A stretch of 64,000 bases of DNA from Alginatibacterium sediminis (GTDB taxonomy: Bacteria; Pseudomonadota; Gammaproteobacteria; Enterobacterales; Celerinatantimonadaceae), in assembly GCF_003610775.1 (NCBI RefSeq), contig NZ_RAQO01000005.1, positions 372,001-436,000 on the forward strand. The letters are read 5' to 3'. A program made the position numbers and the translations under genes. The notes beneath the pieces were generated by a model. The model was not told the DNA's origin and searched no databases. It saw only the letters and a program-made list of their open reading frames with translations. Below are positions 54,113 to 61,795 of the stretch, in pieces (positions within the stretch are counted from its first letter, which is position 1; each line of letters starts with the position of its first letter).

Positions 54113-55087
54113 ATGCAATACAAAAAAATAAAAGACTTAAACGCATCGGCAATTGGATTTGGTTGCTGGGCAATGGGCGGCACTTGGAATAACGTTGATG
54201 ACGATGAGTCGATTCGCACTGTTCACGCAGCCATCGACCGTGGTATTAATTTTTTTGATGTCGCTCCAGTTTATGGCTTAGGGCACTCTGAAATCATGCT
54301 TGGCCGAGCGTTAAAGACTCAAGACCGCAGCAAACTAATTATCGCAAGCAAATGCGGTTTGCCTTGGAACGCCGAAAAACAAGTCCGCAATGATTTAAGT
54401 GCAGCCAGTATTGAACGTGAATTGGAAGAGTCCTTAAAACGCCTCGGCACGGACTATCTAGATTTGCTACAAGTTCATTGGCCTGATCCAAATACCCCCT
54501 TAGAGCAAACTGGTGACGCTTTAGCAAAAATTTGGGCTTCAGGAAAAGTACGCCATATAGGTGTGTGTAACTATAGCTTAGGCGATGTCGAAATCTTGCA
54601 AGAATATGTTGATATCGCAAGTTTTCAAGGGCTCTACAACTTACTAGAGCAAGATCCGACTCACTATCATAATATCGAGTTAGATTATCGCAGCCGCAGC
54701 AAAGTCCTACCATTTTGTGCAGAAAACGACATGAAGTACTTACCATATAGCCCGTTGATGCAAGGTTTGTTAGGGGGGGATTTCAACGCGAGCAATAACT
54801 TTGATCAAAACGATGATCGCTTCAATAACCCTAAGTTAAACGGCGACGACTTCACACCCTATTTTAAGTGTGCACAGCAACTTAAAGCGTTGGCTGAGCA
54901 ACACCAGGTTCCACTTGCTCATTTGGCGATTCAATGGTTGGTTGCCCAAGCTGATGTTGGGCCGGTAATCGCAGGTGCGCATCGTGTTTCACATGCAGTC
55001 AGCAATGCCGAAAGCTTAGACACTATGTTAAGTAGCACGGTGTTGGATCAGGCACAAGCCATTGTTATAGCCGCTGATTTAGCATAA
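54113..55087 (+). CDS. Aldo/keto reductase
   Basis: 324 residues, AKR TIM-barrel. Catalytic tetrad positions are visible: Asp in FDVAPVYGLGHSE with its Tyr, Lys in IASKCGLPW, and His in LQVHWPDP. NADPH-binding end: GPVIAGAHRVSHAV. Could reduce an aldehyde such as acetaldehyde released by DeoC, or oxidise the free sugar. Fourth gene of the deo-like group, 13 bases after the kinase; a terminator follows. Confidence 0.87.
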   Translation: MQYKKIKDLNASAIGFGCWAMGGTWNNVDDDESIRTVHAAIDRGINFFDVAPVYGLGHSEIMLGRALKTQDRSKLIIASKCGLPWNAEKQVRNDLSAASIERELEESLKRLGTDYLDLLQVHWPDPNTPLEQTGDALAKIWASGKVRHIGVCNYSLGDVEILQEYVDIASFQGLYNLLEQDPTHYHNIELDYRSRSKVLPFCAENDMKYLPYSPLMQGLLGGDFNASNNFDQNDDRFNNPKLNGDDFTPYFKCAQQLKALAEQHQVPLAHLAIQWLVAQADVGPVIAGAHRVSHAVSNAESLDTMLSSTVLDQAQAIVIAADLA

Positions 55088-55094
55088 TAGAAAC

Positions 55095-55120
55095 AAGCCG
55101 CTTGTTAAGCGAAGCGGCTT
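55095..55120 (+). terminator. Terminator after the aldo/keto reductase
   Basis: Nine-base stem AAGCCGCTT / AAGCGGCTT with an eight-base loop followed by a short T/C run. Confidence 0.7.
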
Positions 55121-55152
55121 CTTCAACGAATAAGCTGAATGTTGACTGAGTA

Positions 55153-55611
55153 TTAGGGCTGTGCTTTAGGGCTATTTTTCTTAGCTGTCACTTCAATCTC
55201 GATCTTCATGGAATCGTTGAGCAAGCGCGCTTCAAACATGGTTGCTGCTGGGCGAACTTCGCCTAACCATTTTTGCAAGATTGGCCAACAATTTTCGAAG
55301 TCGTCTCGATTGGGCAATATGTATCGAATACGCACAATGTCACTGATGCTACATTGGGCTTCTTCGAGCACTGACTGGATGTTTAGAAAACATTGTTCGG
55401 CCTGCTCCGCGACATTGTCGCTTATGGACATTGTGCTGTAGTCGTAGCCGGTAGTTCCCGAAATGAATACCAGTTGATCCTCAACAACGGCTCTTGAGTA
55501 GCCAATTTTAGCCTCAAATTCGGAACCGCTTGAGATTAGTTTTCTAGTCAAATGATTGAACTCCGATATAAGTGATTTGATGTCATAAAGAGACTCGATA
55601 CGTTTGGACAT
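55153..55611 (-). CDS. RidA/YjgF-family protein
   Basis: 152 residues, about 25 more than core RidA because of an N-terminal extension. Core: AKIGYSRAVVEDQLVFISGT, NIQSVLEEAQCSISDIVRI and VRPAATMFEARLLNDSMKIEIE, with the conserved Arg (VRPAAT) and Glu at the active site. RidA proteins hydrolyse reactive enamine/imine intermediates. It faces the deo-like operon. The start is uncertain because no Shine-Dalgarno precedes the ATG at 55611. Confidence 0.85.
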   Translation of the reverse strand: MSKRIESLYDIKSLISEFNHLTRKLISSGSEFEAKIGYSRAVVEDQLVFISGTTGYDYSTMSISDNVAEQAEQCFLNIQSVLEEAQCSISDIVRIRYILPNRDDFENCWPILQKWLGEVRPAATMFEARLLNDSMKIEIEVTAKKNSPKAQP

Positions 55612-55903
55612 CAGAGGAAATCAGCTCAAGAGCAAGGGCTAATTTATAGCTCTTTGTCATTGCTAATTCGCAGCTAAGTCTAGCGGCTATGCTCCGAGTC
55701 TTCTATAAGCTGGTTAACTATATACCGAGTTCATTTGATCTTGGACTTTTTTTCTTGATTACATTTCTAGAAAAAACCATATTAGACAATATCTTAAGGT
55801 ATGGATGTGCGAAGCGTATTTGAGTCTTGAGAGCTAAGAATGATTTTACTTAAGCCGGTAGTTAGTTCATTCCGATGATTAGTCAATTCTGTGAGGAACA
55901 TAG

Positions 55904-56059
55904 ATGAAAAGATCATTTGATATTGTTGGCGGGCCCTTCAATCAATTGGCTTATGTGACAAGCTCAAAAAATACTGTTGGGGGTCTTCGAGCAGCGGATG
56001 AGCGATGCGCGATGGGCCTATCTGATTGGTTTGATGCGCTTTTGGGATTTCGTAGTTAA
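55904..56059 (+). CDS. Small protein of unknown function (51 residues)
   Basis: Open frame of 51 codons from the ATG at 55904, with AGGA seven bases upstream. MKRSFDIVGGPFNQLAYVTS and a C-terminal GLSDWFDALLGFRS. No known domain. Its TAA overlaps the ATG of the next gene (TAATG), a strong hint of real coupled translation. The preceding 290 bases hold nothing I recognise. Confidence 0.45.
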   Translation: MKRSFDIVGGPFNQLAYVTSSKNTVGGLRAADERCAMGLSDWFDALLGFRS

Positions 56060-56307
56060 TGCTCGGCACTATCGAGTACGTCGCTACGCTTAAGGGCAAT
56101 GAGATAATCGAACAGTTAAAACGAGAAGGATGGAAAGTCCGCTCGCAATATAGTCCATTAGCATTTGATAAAGGTATCGACTTTGATAGCTATGAGCTAG
56201 TACTTGGCTCTAGCACTTTATACATGCAATGGGACAATTGGTTTGAATGGAAACTAAGTGGGCCACCAACATTTATTGAGCAGTTAAAGCAACGATTCGA
56301 GCTTTAA
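56059..56307 (+). CDS. Small protein of unknown function (82 residues)
   Basis: 82 residues, start coupled to the 51-residue gene upstream. Segments IEQLKREGWKVRSQYSPLAF and MQWDNWFEWKLSGPPTFIEQ look like a compact alpha/beta domain. Not recognised. A two-gene cassette of this type can be an immunity or toxin-antitoxin pair, but nothing in the sequence proves that. Confidence 0.5.
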   Translation: MLGTIEYVATLKGNEIIEQLKREGWKVRSQYSPLAFDKGIDFDSYELVLGSSTLYMQWDNWFEWKLSGPPTFIEQLKQRFEL

Positions 56308-56327
56308 ACATGCTCTAGTTTTACAGC

Positions 56328-56365
56328 ATAAGCCTAAGTGTTTAATCAATTGTTATTAGGCTTAT
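56328..56365. terminator. Hairpin between convergent genes
   Basis: ATAAGCCTAA pairs with TTAGGCTTAT across an 18-base loop. It lies between the plus-strand 82-residue gene and the minus-strand PEP-CTERM gene, so it may terminate both. Confidence 0.5.
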
Positions 56366-56383
56366 TCGTTGTAGGTATTCAAA

Positions 56384-57100
56384 TTACTTACCTTGTTTTT
56401 TGTGCGAGCGCTTATACGCTAAACCTAAGCAGGCTAAGGCAAATAGACCGGCGCTTAAGGGCTCAGGCACATTTGTAGCAGCCAAGCTGCGGCCACGCAG
56501 TGCGACACTTTCGTAGGCGATACTATGGTTGTCAGTTTCAAAATTACTTCCGTAAAAGGTAATGCTTTCGATATAGTCTTGGCTTGTTGACGCAAACAGG
56601 TTAACAAAGGCATAGGGCTCTTTAGTATTGCTGTTGGTGCGATTGGGATTGCCGAAGTGATCAGCTACCAGAGCACTTGAGTCCAGAATCGCTTGAGTGG
56701 TAAATTCAAGAGTTTCAGTTGCTGTGTTTACCCGCAATAAGTTACCCCCATCACCGGCGCTCCACCAAAATCCAAAATAACTTACAGGGTCAAAAAAGTT
56801 GAGGCTAACCGCACTTTGCTTACTACGAGGTACAAATAAGTAGTTACCAATGCCTTGCGCGCCTCCCCATGGTCCAGCAGCTTGTATAGAAGGTTTACCT
56901 GAGTCGATAAAATACTGTCCAAACGAGGTGCGGTATCCATCCAGCTGTGATGTGCTTATACGGTTAAAGTCTTCAACTCGTAATTCTGAGTTTACTTGAG
57001 AGCTTTGAACAGCTGCGTCTTCAATGCTTAAGATCAGTGAGGCATAAGCTTGACTCTGAAGTAATGCCAAAACACTAAAACCTAGTAGTTGTTTAATCAT
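56384..57100 (-). CDS. PEP-CTERM sorting-domain protein controlled by the syp-type regulator
   Basis: 238 residues. Signal peptide MIKQLLGFSVLALLQSQAYA. Middle part: YFIDSGKPSIQAAGPWGGAQ, VSYFGFWWSAGDGGNLL and DYIESITFYGS, a pattern seen in many PEP-CTERM proteins of unknown role. The sorting tail is VPEPLSAGLFALACLGLAYK with a basic end. AAGGA precedes the ATG. Promoter elements of the exopolysaccharide regulon lie upstream on the same strand, so the protein is probably made together with the polymer. Confidence 0.85.
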   Translation of the reverse strand: MIKQLLGFSVLALLQSQAYASLILSIEDAAVQSSQVNSELRVEDFNRISTSQLDGYRTSFGQYFIDSGKPSIQAAGPWGGAQGIGNYLFVPRSKQSAVSLNFFDPVSYFGFWWSAGDGGNLLRVNTATETLEFTTQAILDSSALVADHFGNPNRTNSNTKEPYAFVNLFASTSQDYIESITFYGSNFETDNHSIAYESVALRGRSLAATNVPEPLSAGLFALACLGLAYKRSHKKQGK

Positions 57101-57159
57101 CGTAAAATCCTTGTTCCGAGGCTAGTTATTCATTTATTTACTGTTTCCATACTAGCTAT

Positions 57160-57176
57160 AGCGAGGATCGTGCCGA
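57160..57176 (-). promoter_or_regulatory. Sigma54 promoter, site 4 (minus strand)
   Basis: Minus-strand reading TCGGCACGATCCTCGCT: GGCACGA is a perfect -24 core and CGCT is the -12, with GG-N10-GC. Expected transcript start about 57149, upstream of the PEP-CTERM gene. Confidence 0.8.
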
Positions 57177-57238
57177 TTTTTAATTATTGATAAATATCAA
57201 TGCCTTAATGCTGTTTTGGTGCTGTATGTTATTAGTAT

Positions 57239-57251
57239 TCGCGTTTTGCAA
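57239..57251. promoter_or_regulatory. LuxO/SypG-type activator element, site 4
   Basis: Minus-strand reading TTGCA-AAA-CGCGA: 11 of 13 consensus bases. It lies exactly 62 bases upstream of the sigma54 element. Confidence 0.6.
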
Positions 57252-57285
57252 ACAACTCAATTCTAGATTCTAGATCAAGGGTGAA

Positions 57286-58209
57286 TCAGCTACGTCGCCC
57301 CGGTAAAGCATTGGCGATAAGTTCTCGACTAGTTCTCCATGTAGGTTGGAAACTTAGTGCGCTTAAGCGGTAAGCGAAAGCCATCCATTTTTTCCCCTTG
57401 CTTTGACTATACTCGGCTTTGGCGATCAATAATCGGGCTTGGGCAATGGCGCGTTGCGGCAATTTAAAATGGTGTTGGTAACGGGCAATGATCTGCGATA
57501 AAGCCTGAATTCGTTGGTCTTGAGCACTGGAATGGGAGTCGCTGCGCATCAGGTAAGTACAATCGCTATCGCGAAGCACAGCAACAGGCGCAGCAAGTGC
57601 AAGTTTTATCCACAGATCCCAGTCTTCAGCGGAGACAAGGTCTTCATCAAAGCCGCCAACGTCGAGAAACAAGCTACGTTTAACGACTACTGTAGAGGTG
57701 CCGACCCCGTTTTGTGCAAATAAATGAGCTGCAAATTTTGGTTCAATAACATATGCATCGTTTAAATCTAGGTAGTCTTTATAGCTTGGCCAAAACTCAA
57801 AACATGTACCTAAGTTTTCGCCTAGCTCGTTTTGATGTAAATAGTCTCCAAAACTAAAGCCAAGCTCTGGATGTCGGTTATGAATCGACATTTGATTTGC
57901 CAGTTTTTGTGCACTCCATTGATCATCGGCATCTAAAAAGGCGATGTAGGGCGCAGTAGAGTGCGAAACTGCTAAGTTTCGGGCATGAGCTGGGCCTCGT
58001 CCTTTGCCCTTAACTATTTTTACATTTATTGAGTTGGCTTGGTATGTTTGAAGCCAAGCCCATGTTCCATCACTTGAACCGTCATCTACCACAATAAGCT
58101 CGTAGTTGCGGTAAAGCTGCTCGGTTACACTTTGAAGCGCAATTTTTAAGTAGTTCAGACAGTTGTAAGTGGGGATGATGACGCTGCATCGAACCGATAA
58201 ATCAATCAT
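57286..58209 (-). CDS. GT2 glycosyltransferase
   Basis: 307 residues from the ATG at 58209 (AAGGAG upstream). GT-A fold: CSVIIPTYNCLNYLKIALQS, VVDDGSSDGTWAWLQ, NLAVSHSTAPYIAFLDADDQ (the DxD metal motif) and GGFDEDLVSAEDWDLWIKLA with the ED base. Transfers a sugar in the cytoplasm during repeat-unit assembly. It is divergent from the polymerase gene and its leader overlaps the element pair at 58219-58300. A longer frame upstream has no ribosome binding site. Confidence 0.88.
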   Translation of the reverse strand: MIDLSVRCSVIIPTYNCLNYLKIALQSVTEQLYRNYELIVVDDGSSDGTWAWLQTYQANSINVKIVKGKGRGPAHARNLAVSHSTAPYIAFLDADDQWSAQKLANQMSIHNRHPELGFSFGDYLHQNELGENLGTCFEFWPSYKDYLDLNDAYVIEPKFAAHLFAQNGVGTSTVVVKRSLFLDVGGFDEDLVSAEDWDLWIKLALAAPVAVLRDSDCTYLMRSDSHSSAQDQRIQALSQIIARYQHHFKLPQRAIAQARLLIAKAEYSQSKGKKWMAFAYRLSALSFQPTWRTSRELIANALPGRRS

Positions 58210-58218
58210 ATTTTCTCC

Positions 58219-58235
58219 TTGGCACTGTGGTTGCT
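58219..58235 (+). promoter_or_regulatory. Sigma54 promoter, site 5 rightward
   Basis: TTGGCACTGTGGTTGCT: 13 of 14 specified consensus positions, directed at the polymerase gene. Expected start about 58247, 55 bases before the ATG. Confidence 0.88.
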
Positions 58236-58258
58236 TATATCTAGAAAGATAAAGCCAG

Positions 58259-58271
58259 TTGCAAATTGCAA
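58259..58271. promoter_or_regulatory. LuxO/SypG-type activator element, site 5
   Basis: TTGCA-AAT-TGCAA, an exact match, located between two sigma54 promoters that point toward it. Confidence 0.8.
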
Positions 58272-58283
58272 TAACAGGCTTAC

Positions 58284-58300
58284 TGCAACCGGAGTGCCAA
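58284..58300 (-). promoter_or_regulatory. Sigma54 promoter, site 5 leftward
   Basis: Minus-strand reading TTGGCACTCCGGTTGCA: perfect TTGGCAC and TTGCA with GG-N10-GC. Expected start about 58272, 63 bases before the GT2 gene's ATG. Confidence 0.87.
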
Positions 58301-58301
58301 C

Positions 58302-59684
58302 ATGAATGTTGTGATAGAAACATCAAGTTATTTTCGTAAAGACATAGTGCTTAGCTTGTTGTTTTGCCTACTTATTTCCCTTGCGTGGTACCAGTTCGCT
58401 CATCCGCTTATCGTACTCGCGGCGGGGTGTCTTCCATTTGCAATATTAGCAGTGCTGCGCTGGCCAATATTGGTGATATTAGCCTTTGTTATCTTCTCTT
58501 TTTTTAGAATTCATGAAGCTTATCCTGCGCTCTACAGTTTACGTATTCCGCAACTACTAGCGTTAGCGAGTCTAGCAACGCTGGCCTGGCATATAGGGCT
58601 AAGTGGCAAGATCCGTATTTTTTGGACGCGTGAAATGAGCTATTTGGCCTGTTTTGCGCTGTTGTGTTTTATCTCGGTGGTTTTAGCGAGCAACCGTGGA
58701 CTCGCGATGGCTTATTTCAATGGTGTGTTTAGCAAAATTATACTGATGAGTTTTGCAATTTGTTGGATGCTGCGTTGCGGCAAAGACTTTGTAATGAGCG
58801 CAGCTCTTTTTATTGTGGCTGGGTTTGCGATAGCAATTGTTGCCTTGCAAAACGCAGCGCTTGGCATAGAAATGGTTGAAGGTACTCGTGTCACGATAGG
58901 GCGCAGCTTTGGTTCAGTACTTGGCGATCCTAACGATCTAGCACTTACACTGCTATTTCCCTTAAGTTTTGCAGCTAGTTTTAGTTTACATCGAATTGCT
59001 TGGTGGCAACGTGTCTGTGCCTTGGTTGCGTTTTCAGCGCTGCTAATGGCCATGATTGCGACTCAAAGTCGCGGAGGGATCTTAGGCATGTTGAGTATAT
59101 TTGCGGTGTTAGGGTGGCGTCGAGTTGAAAACAAAGCCCTACTGATTGTGCTAGCCATGGCTGTGGGGTTGTTGCTACTTAGTTTGGCTGGAATTGACCA
59201 GCGTAGTTCCGGTGGAGCTCTTGAGTCGGGTATTGATGAGTCATCGATGGGGCGGATTTACGCGTGGCAGGCAGCATTTGGTATGGCTTTAGCGCATCCA
59301 TTTACAGGTGTAGGACTAGATAATTTCTATAGTAACTACTACTTCTATTCGAGCCATTGGGATGGAAAAAACCACGCTGTACATAGCACTTGGTTTGGCA
59401 TTTTGGCTGAAACTGGTTTTACTGGAATCATCGTTTTTGCGTTGATGATCAAGCAAGTTGTGATGCGCGCTTTAGAGAACCTTAATCTCATTCAAGAGCG
59501 TCAACTCGGCGCCAGTCTGATAGGGTTTAGTGAAGCGCTGTTTTCGGGTTTGTTAGCTACCATCGTCGCTGGCACCTTTCTAACTCAAGGCTTTACTTGG
59601 CCCTTCTATATCCTATTCGCTTTAACCATCAGTTGCTCGCAGTGGCTACAACTTAAGCCTGAACAGAAACGAGTATCCTCTTGA
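58302..59684 (+). CDS. Wzy/O-antigen-ligase-family polymerase, SypL-like
   Basis: 460 residues with about twelve hydrophobic helices. The large periplasmic loop includes GRIYAWQAAFGMALAHPFTG and VHSTWFGILAETGFTG, the Wzy_C/WaaL motif area with conserved Arg and His. Joins lipid-linked repeat units at the periplasmic face. GGAG seven bases before the ATG overlaps the leftward sigma54 element. Confidence 0.85.
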   Translation: MNVVIETSSYFRKDIVLSLLFCLLISLAWYQFAHPLIVLAAGCLPFAILAVLRWPILVILAFVIFSFFRIHEAYPALYSLRIPQLLALASLATLAWHIGLSGKIRIFWTREMSYLACFALLCFISVVLASNRGLAMAYFNGVFSKIILMSFAICWMLRCGKDFVMSAALFIVAGFAIAIVALQNAALGIEMVEGTRVTIGRSFGSVLGDPNDLALTLLFPLSFAASFSLHRIAWWQRVCALVAFSALLMAMIATQSRGGILGMLSIFAVLGWRRVENKALLIVLAMAVGLLLLSLAGIDQRSSGGALESGIDESSMGRIYAWQAAFGMALAHPFTGVGLDNFYSNYYFYSSHWDGKNHAVHSTWFGILAETGFTGIIVFALMIKQVVMRALENLNLIQERQLGASLIGFSEALFSGLLATIVAGTFLTQGFTWPFYILFALTISCSQWLQLKPEQKRVSS

Positions 59685-59687
59685 TGC

Positions 59688-59700
59688 TTGCAAATTGCGA
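59688..59700. promoter_or_regulatory. LuxO/SypG-type activator element, site 6
   Basis: TTGCA-AAT-TGCGA: 12 of 13 consensus bases. It lies just after the polymerase stop, 63 bases before a sigma54 element. Confidence 0.75.
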
Positions 59701-59763
59701 AATCACGCATATAAATCTTCGAAATAGTTCAATAAGCATTTGAAAAATAACATTTTTAAATTA

Positions 59764-59780
59764 TTGGTTTAGCTTTTGCA
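59764..59780 (+). promoter_or_regulatory. Sigma54 promoter, site 6
   Basis: TTGGTTTAGCTTTTGCA: intact TTGG and TTGCA with GG-N10-GC, but the CACG part is lost. Expected start about 59792, 26 bases before the next ATG. Confidence 0.65.
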
Positions 59781-59817
59781 CTATCCATATCAATGTAGCT
59801 AATTGGATGTCTAAGCC

Positions 59818-60849
59818 ATGAACAAAATATCTGTAGTCGTAGCGGCCTATAATTGTGAAAGCACTATCGAAGCCTGTTTAGTATCGATAGAACAGCAAAG
59901 CTTTATCGAGTCTCTGCAAGTAATTGTGGTGCTTGATGCACCGACGGATAACAGTGCGCAAGTGGTGCAAAGATTTTGCCGTGACCGAAAGGCATTTACT
60001 GTTGTTGCTTTGCTTAAGAATGTTGGGGTTTCCATGGCCCGAAATATAGGTATGCAACATAGCCAAGGCGAATACATTGGCTTTGTGGATGCCGATGATC
60101 AATGTCACCCACGTATGTACCAATGCCTATTTGAAGCGGCTTGTGAGGGGATGGCTGATTTAGCTTACTGCGAAATGGCCGCATTTAGCACGCAATCTCC
60201 CAGCGAGCGTAATCAAGCGATGTCTTGTGAGTTTTTGTTTCAAAATACTTTTGTTACCAATAAAATTTTTAAACGCGAACTGCTAATTAAGCACAAAATT
60301 CAGTTTTATAAAGATCAGATTTTCGAAGACGAACCCTTTGTCTATACCGCCTGGTTCAGCAGTCAGCAGACAGTGGCTGTTAATCAACGCTTGTATTTCT
60401 ATCGGGTAGGGCAGCAAAGTTTGTGTAATGACCCTAACAACCAAGGTCTCAAAGCGCGTAATAACTTGCACGAAAAACAGCTGATGCTAAGCCGTTTTAT
60501 GCTCGATGTTCAAAATCGTCATCAACTAAAGAACCAAGCTGATAAAATCCTAGAATGTCTTTGTCATCATGCTCTTGCCGCGCTGTACTACCGACTTCCC
60601 TTATCTGATTTGCTAAGCTTTTATTCGTTTATTAACTACCTTATCGACAAGTACGGACTTCGGCCATATTGCACCGATAGTTCGAGCTACTATGTTTCTC
60701 GATTTACGAAATTTCAAGCATCACCGTGGTTAATCGTAGCCCTAAAACTACGTATCGCAATGGTGACTCATGTACAAAGCCTACGATTCGGACTGAAGTC
60801 CTTTGGTTCGAAAGTGTTGCTCGTTAAGCAGGTGGCCTATGAGTCTTAA
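59818..60849 (+). CDS. GT2 glycosyltransferase, first of a tandem pair
   Basis: 343 residues. ISVVVAAYNCESTIEACLVS, VVLDAPTDNSAQVV, SMARNIGMQHSQGEYIGFVD and ADDQ give the GT-A core with the metal motif. IFEDEPFVYTAWF supplies the ED catalytic base. Strikingly similar in layout to the next gene, including NKIFKRELLIKHKIQFYKDQ, so the two probably arose by duplication. Overlaps it by 11 bases. Sugar unknown. Confidence 0.87.
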   Translation: MNKISVVVAAYNCESTIEACLVSIEQQSFIESLQVIVVLDAPTDNSAQVVQRFCRDRKAFTVVALLKNVGVSMARNIGMQHSQGEYIGFVDADDQCHPRMYQCLFEAACEGMADLAYCEMAAFSTQSPSERNQAMSCEFLFQNTFVTNKIFKRELLIKHKIQFYKDQIFEDEPFVYTAWFSSQQTVAVNQRLYFYRVGQQSLCNDPNNQGLKARNNLHEKQLMLSRFMLDVQNRHQLKNQADKILECLCHHALAALYYRLPLSDLLSFYSFINYLIDKYGLRPYCTDSSSYYVSRFTKFQASPWLIVALKLRIAMVTHVQSLRFGLKSFGSKVLLVKQVAYES

Positions 60850-61795
60850 GCAAATTAATGTCTCGATTGTGGTGCCTGTTTACAATACCCAAGACTACGT
60901 TTTGCAATGTTTGCAAAGTATTGCAGCACAAACCATCGATAACCTAGAGATTGTTGTGGTGATAGATGCTGCAACTGACGACAGCATAGGTTTAGTTAAA
61001 AGCTTTCAGAACCGAAACCCGCGGCCTGTGCAAGTGATTGAGCTGCTTAAAAATCAAGGTTTAGCCCAAGCTCGTAATATTGGGATTCAGGCCTGCCGTG
61101 GTCGCTATATAGGTTTTGTGGATAGCGACGACTACATTAATCCGTTTATGTACAGTTGCCTGCTGCAGGCAATTGAACGCGAGCACGCCCAGTTTGCGTA
61201 TTGTGGGTTTACGAAGTTCAACTCGCAACAGCAATTTGAATTTGTATCGCACGATATTGCTGAAAATACCTCAGTGTGTAACAAATTATTTTGCCGTGAT
61301 TTTATTCGAAAAAATCAGCTTGAATTCAGTGCTGGTGAATTGTTCGAAGATGAATTGTTTAGCTACAAGTCATACTTGTTGGCAGACCACCACGTTTGTG
61401 TGCCTCGGCCTGATTATTTCTATCGTATTAATCCTTTAGGAATCTGCCGTAGTGCCAATGGCGACGATAAACGACTTAAAGCGCGCGAGCATTGCTTGAA
61501 TGACTTTATGCAAAAAATGCAGGATTCAAGGTTGATCGATGCCGGTGGCCCTTTGTTCTTACGCATGTTATGCCGACATGCTTTTTTACAATTGAGCAGT
61601 AGTGTCAGTTGGCTAAAACTAATCCAGTTTTGGCGCTTTGTTGATGACATGATTGAGCGCTACAACTTGCAGCTTTACCGCGCCAGTTGTGAGCATGATT
61701 ACTTTGTCAGTCGCTATTTCCGTTGGAGGCATAGCTTGTGGGTCTTATGGCTGATGCGCAAGCGAGCACGGAGGCTTGGCGATGCAATGGGATAA
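60839..61795 (+). CDS. GT2 glycosyltransferase, second of a tandem pair
   Basis: 318 residues from the ATG at 60839; an earlier in-frame start lies inside the preceding gene. Core: VSIVVPVYNTQDYVLQCLQS, VVIDAATDDSIGLV, AQARNIGIQACRGRYIGFVD and SDDY, with LFEDELFSYKSYL as the ED site. Paralogue of the preceding gene. AGGTGG precedes the ATG. It ends inside the start of the flippase gene (14-base overlap). Confidence 0.87.
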   Translation: MSLKQINVSIVVPVYNTQDYVLQCLQSIAAQTIDNLEIVVVIDAATDDSIGLVKSFQNRNPRPVQVIELLKNQGLAQARNIGIQACRGRYIGFVDSDDYINPFMYSCLLQAIEREHAQFAYCGFTKFNSQQQFEFVSHDIAENTSVCNKLFCRDFIRKNQLEFSAGELFEDELFSYKSYLLADHHVCVPRPDYFYRINPLGICRSANGDDKRLKAREHCLNDFMQKMQDSRLIDAGGPLFLRMLCRHAFLQLSSSVSWLKLIQFWRFVDDMIERYNLQLYRASCEHDYFVSRYFRWRHSLWVLWLMRKRARRLGDAMG

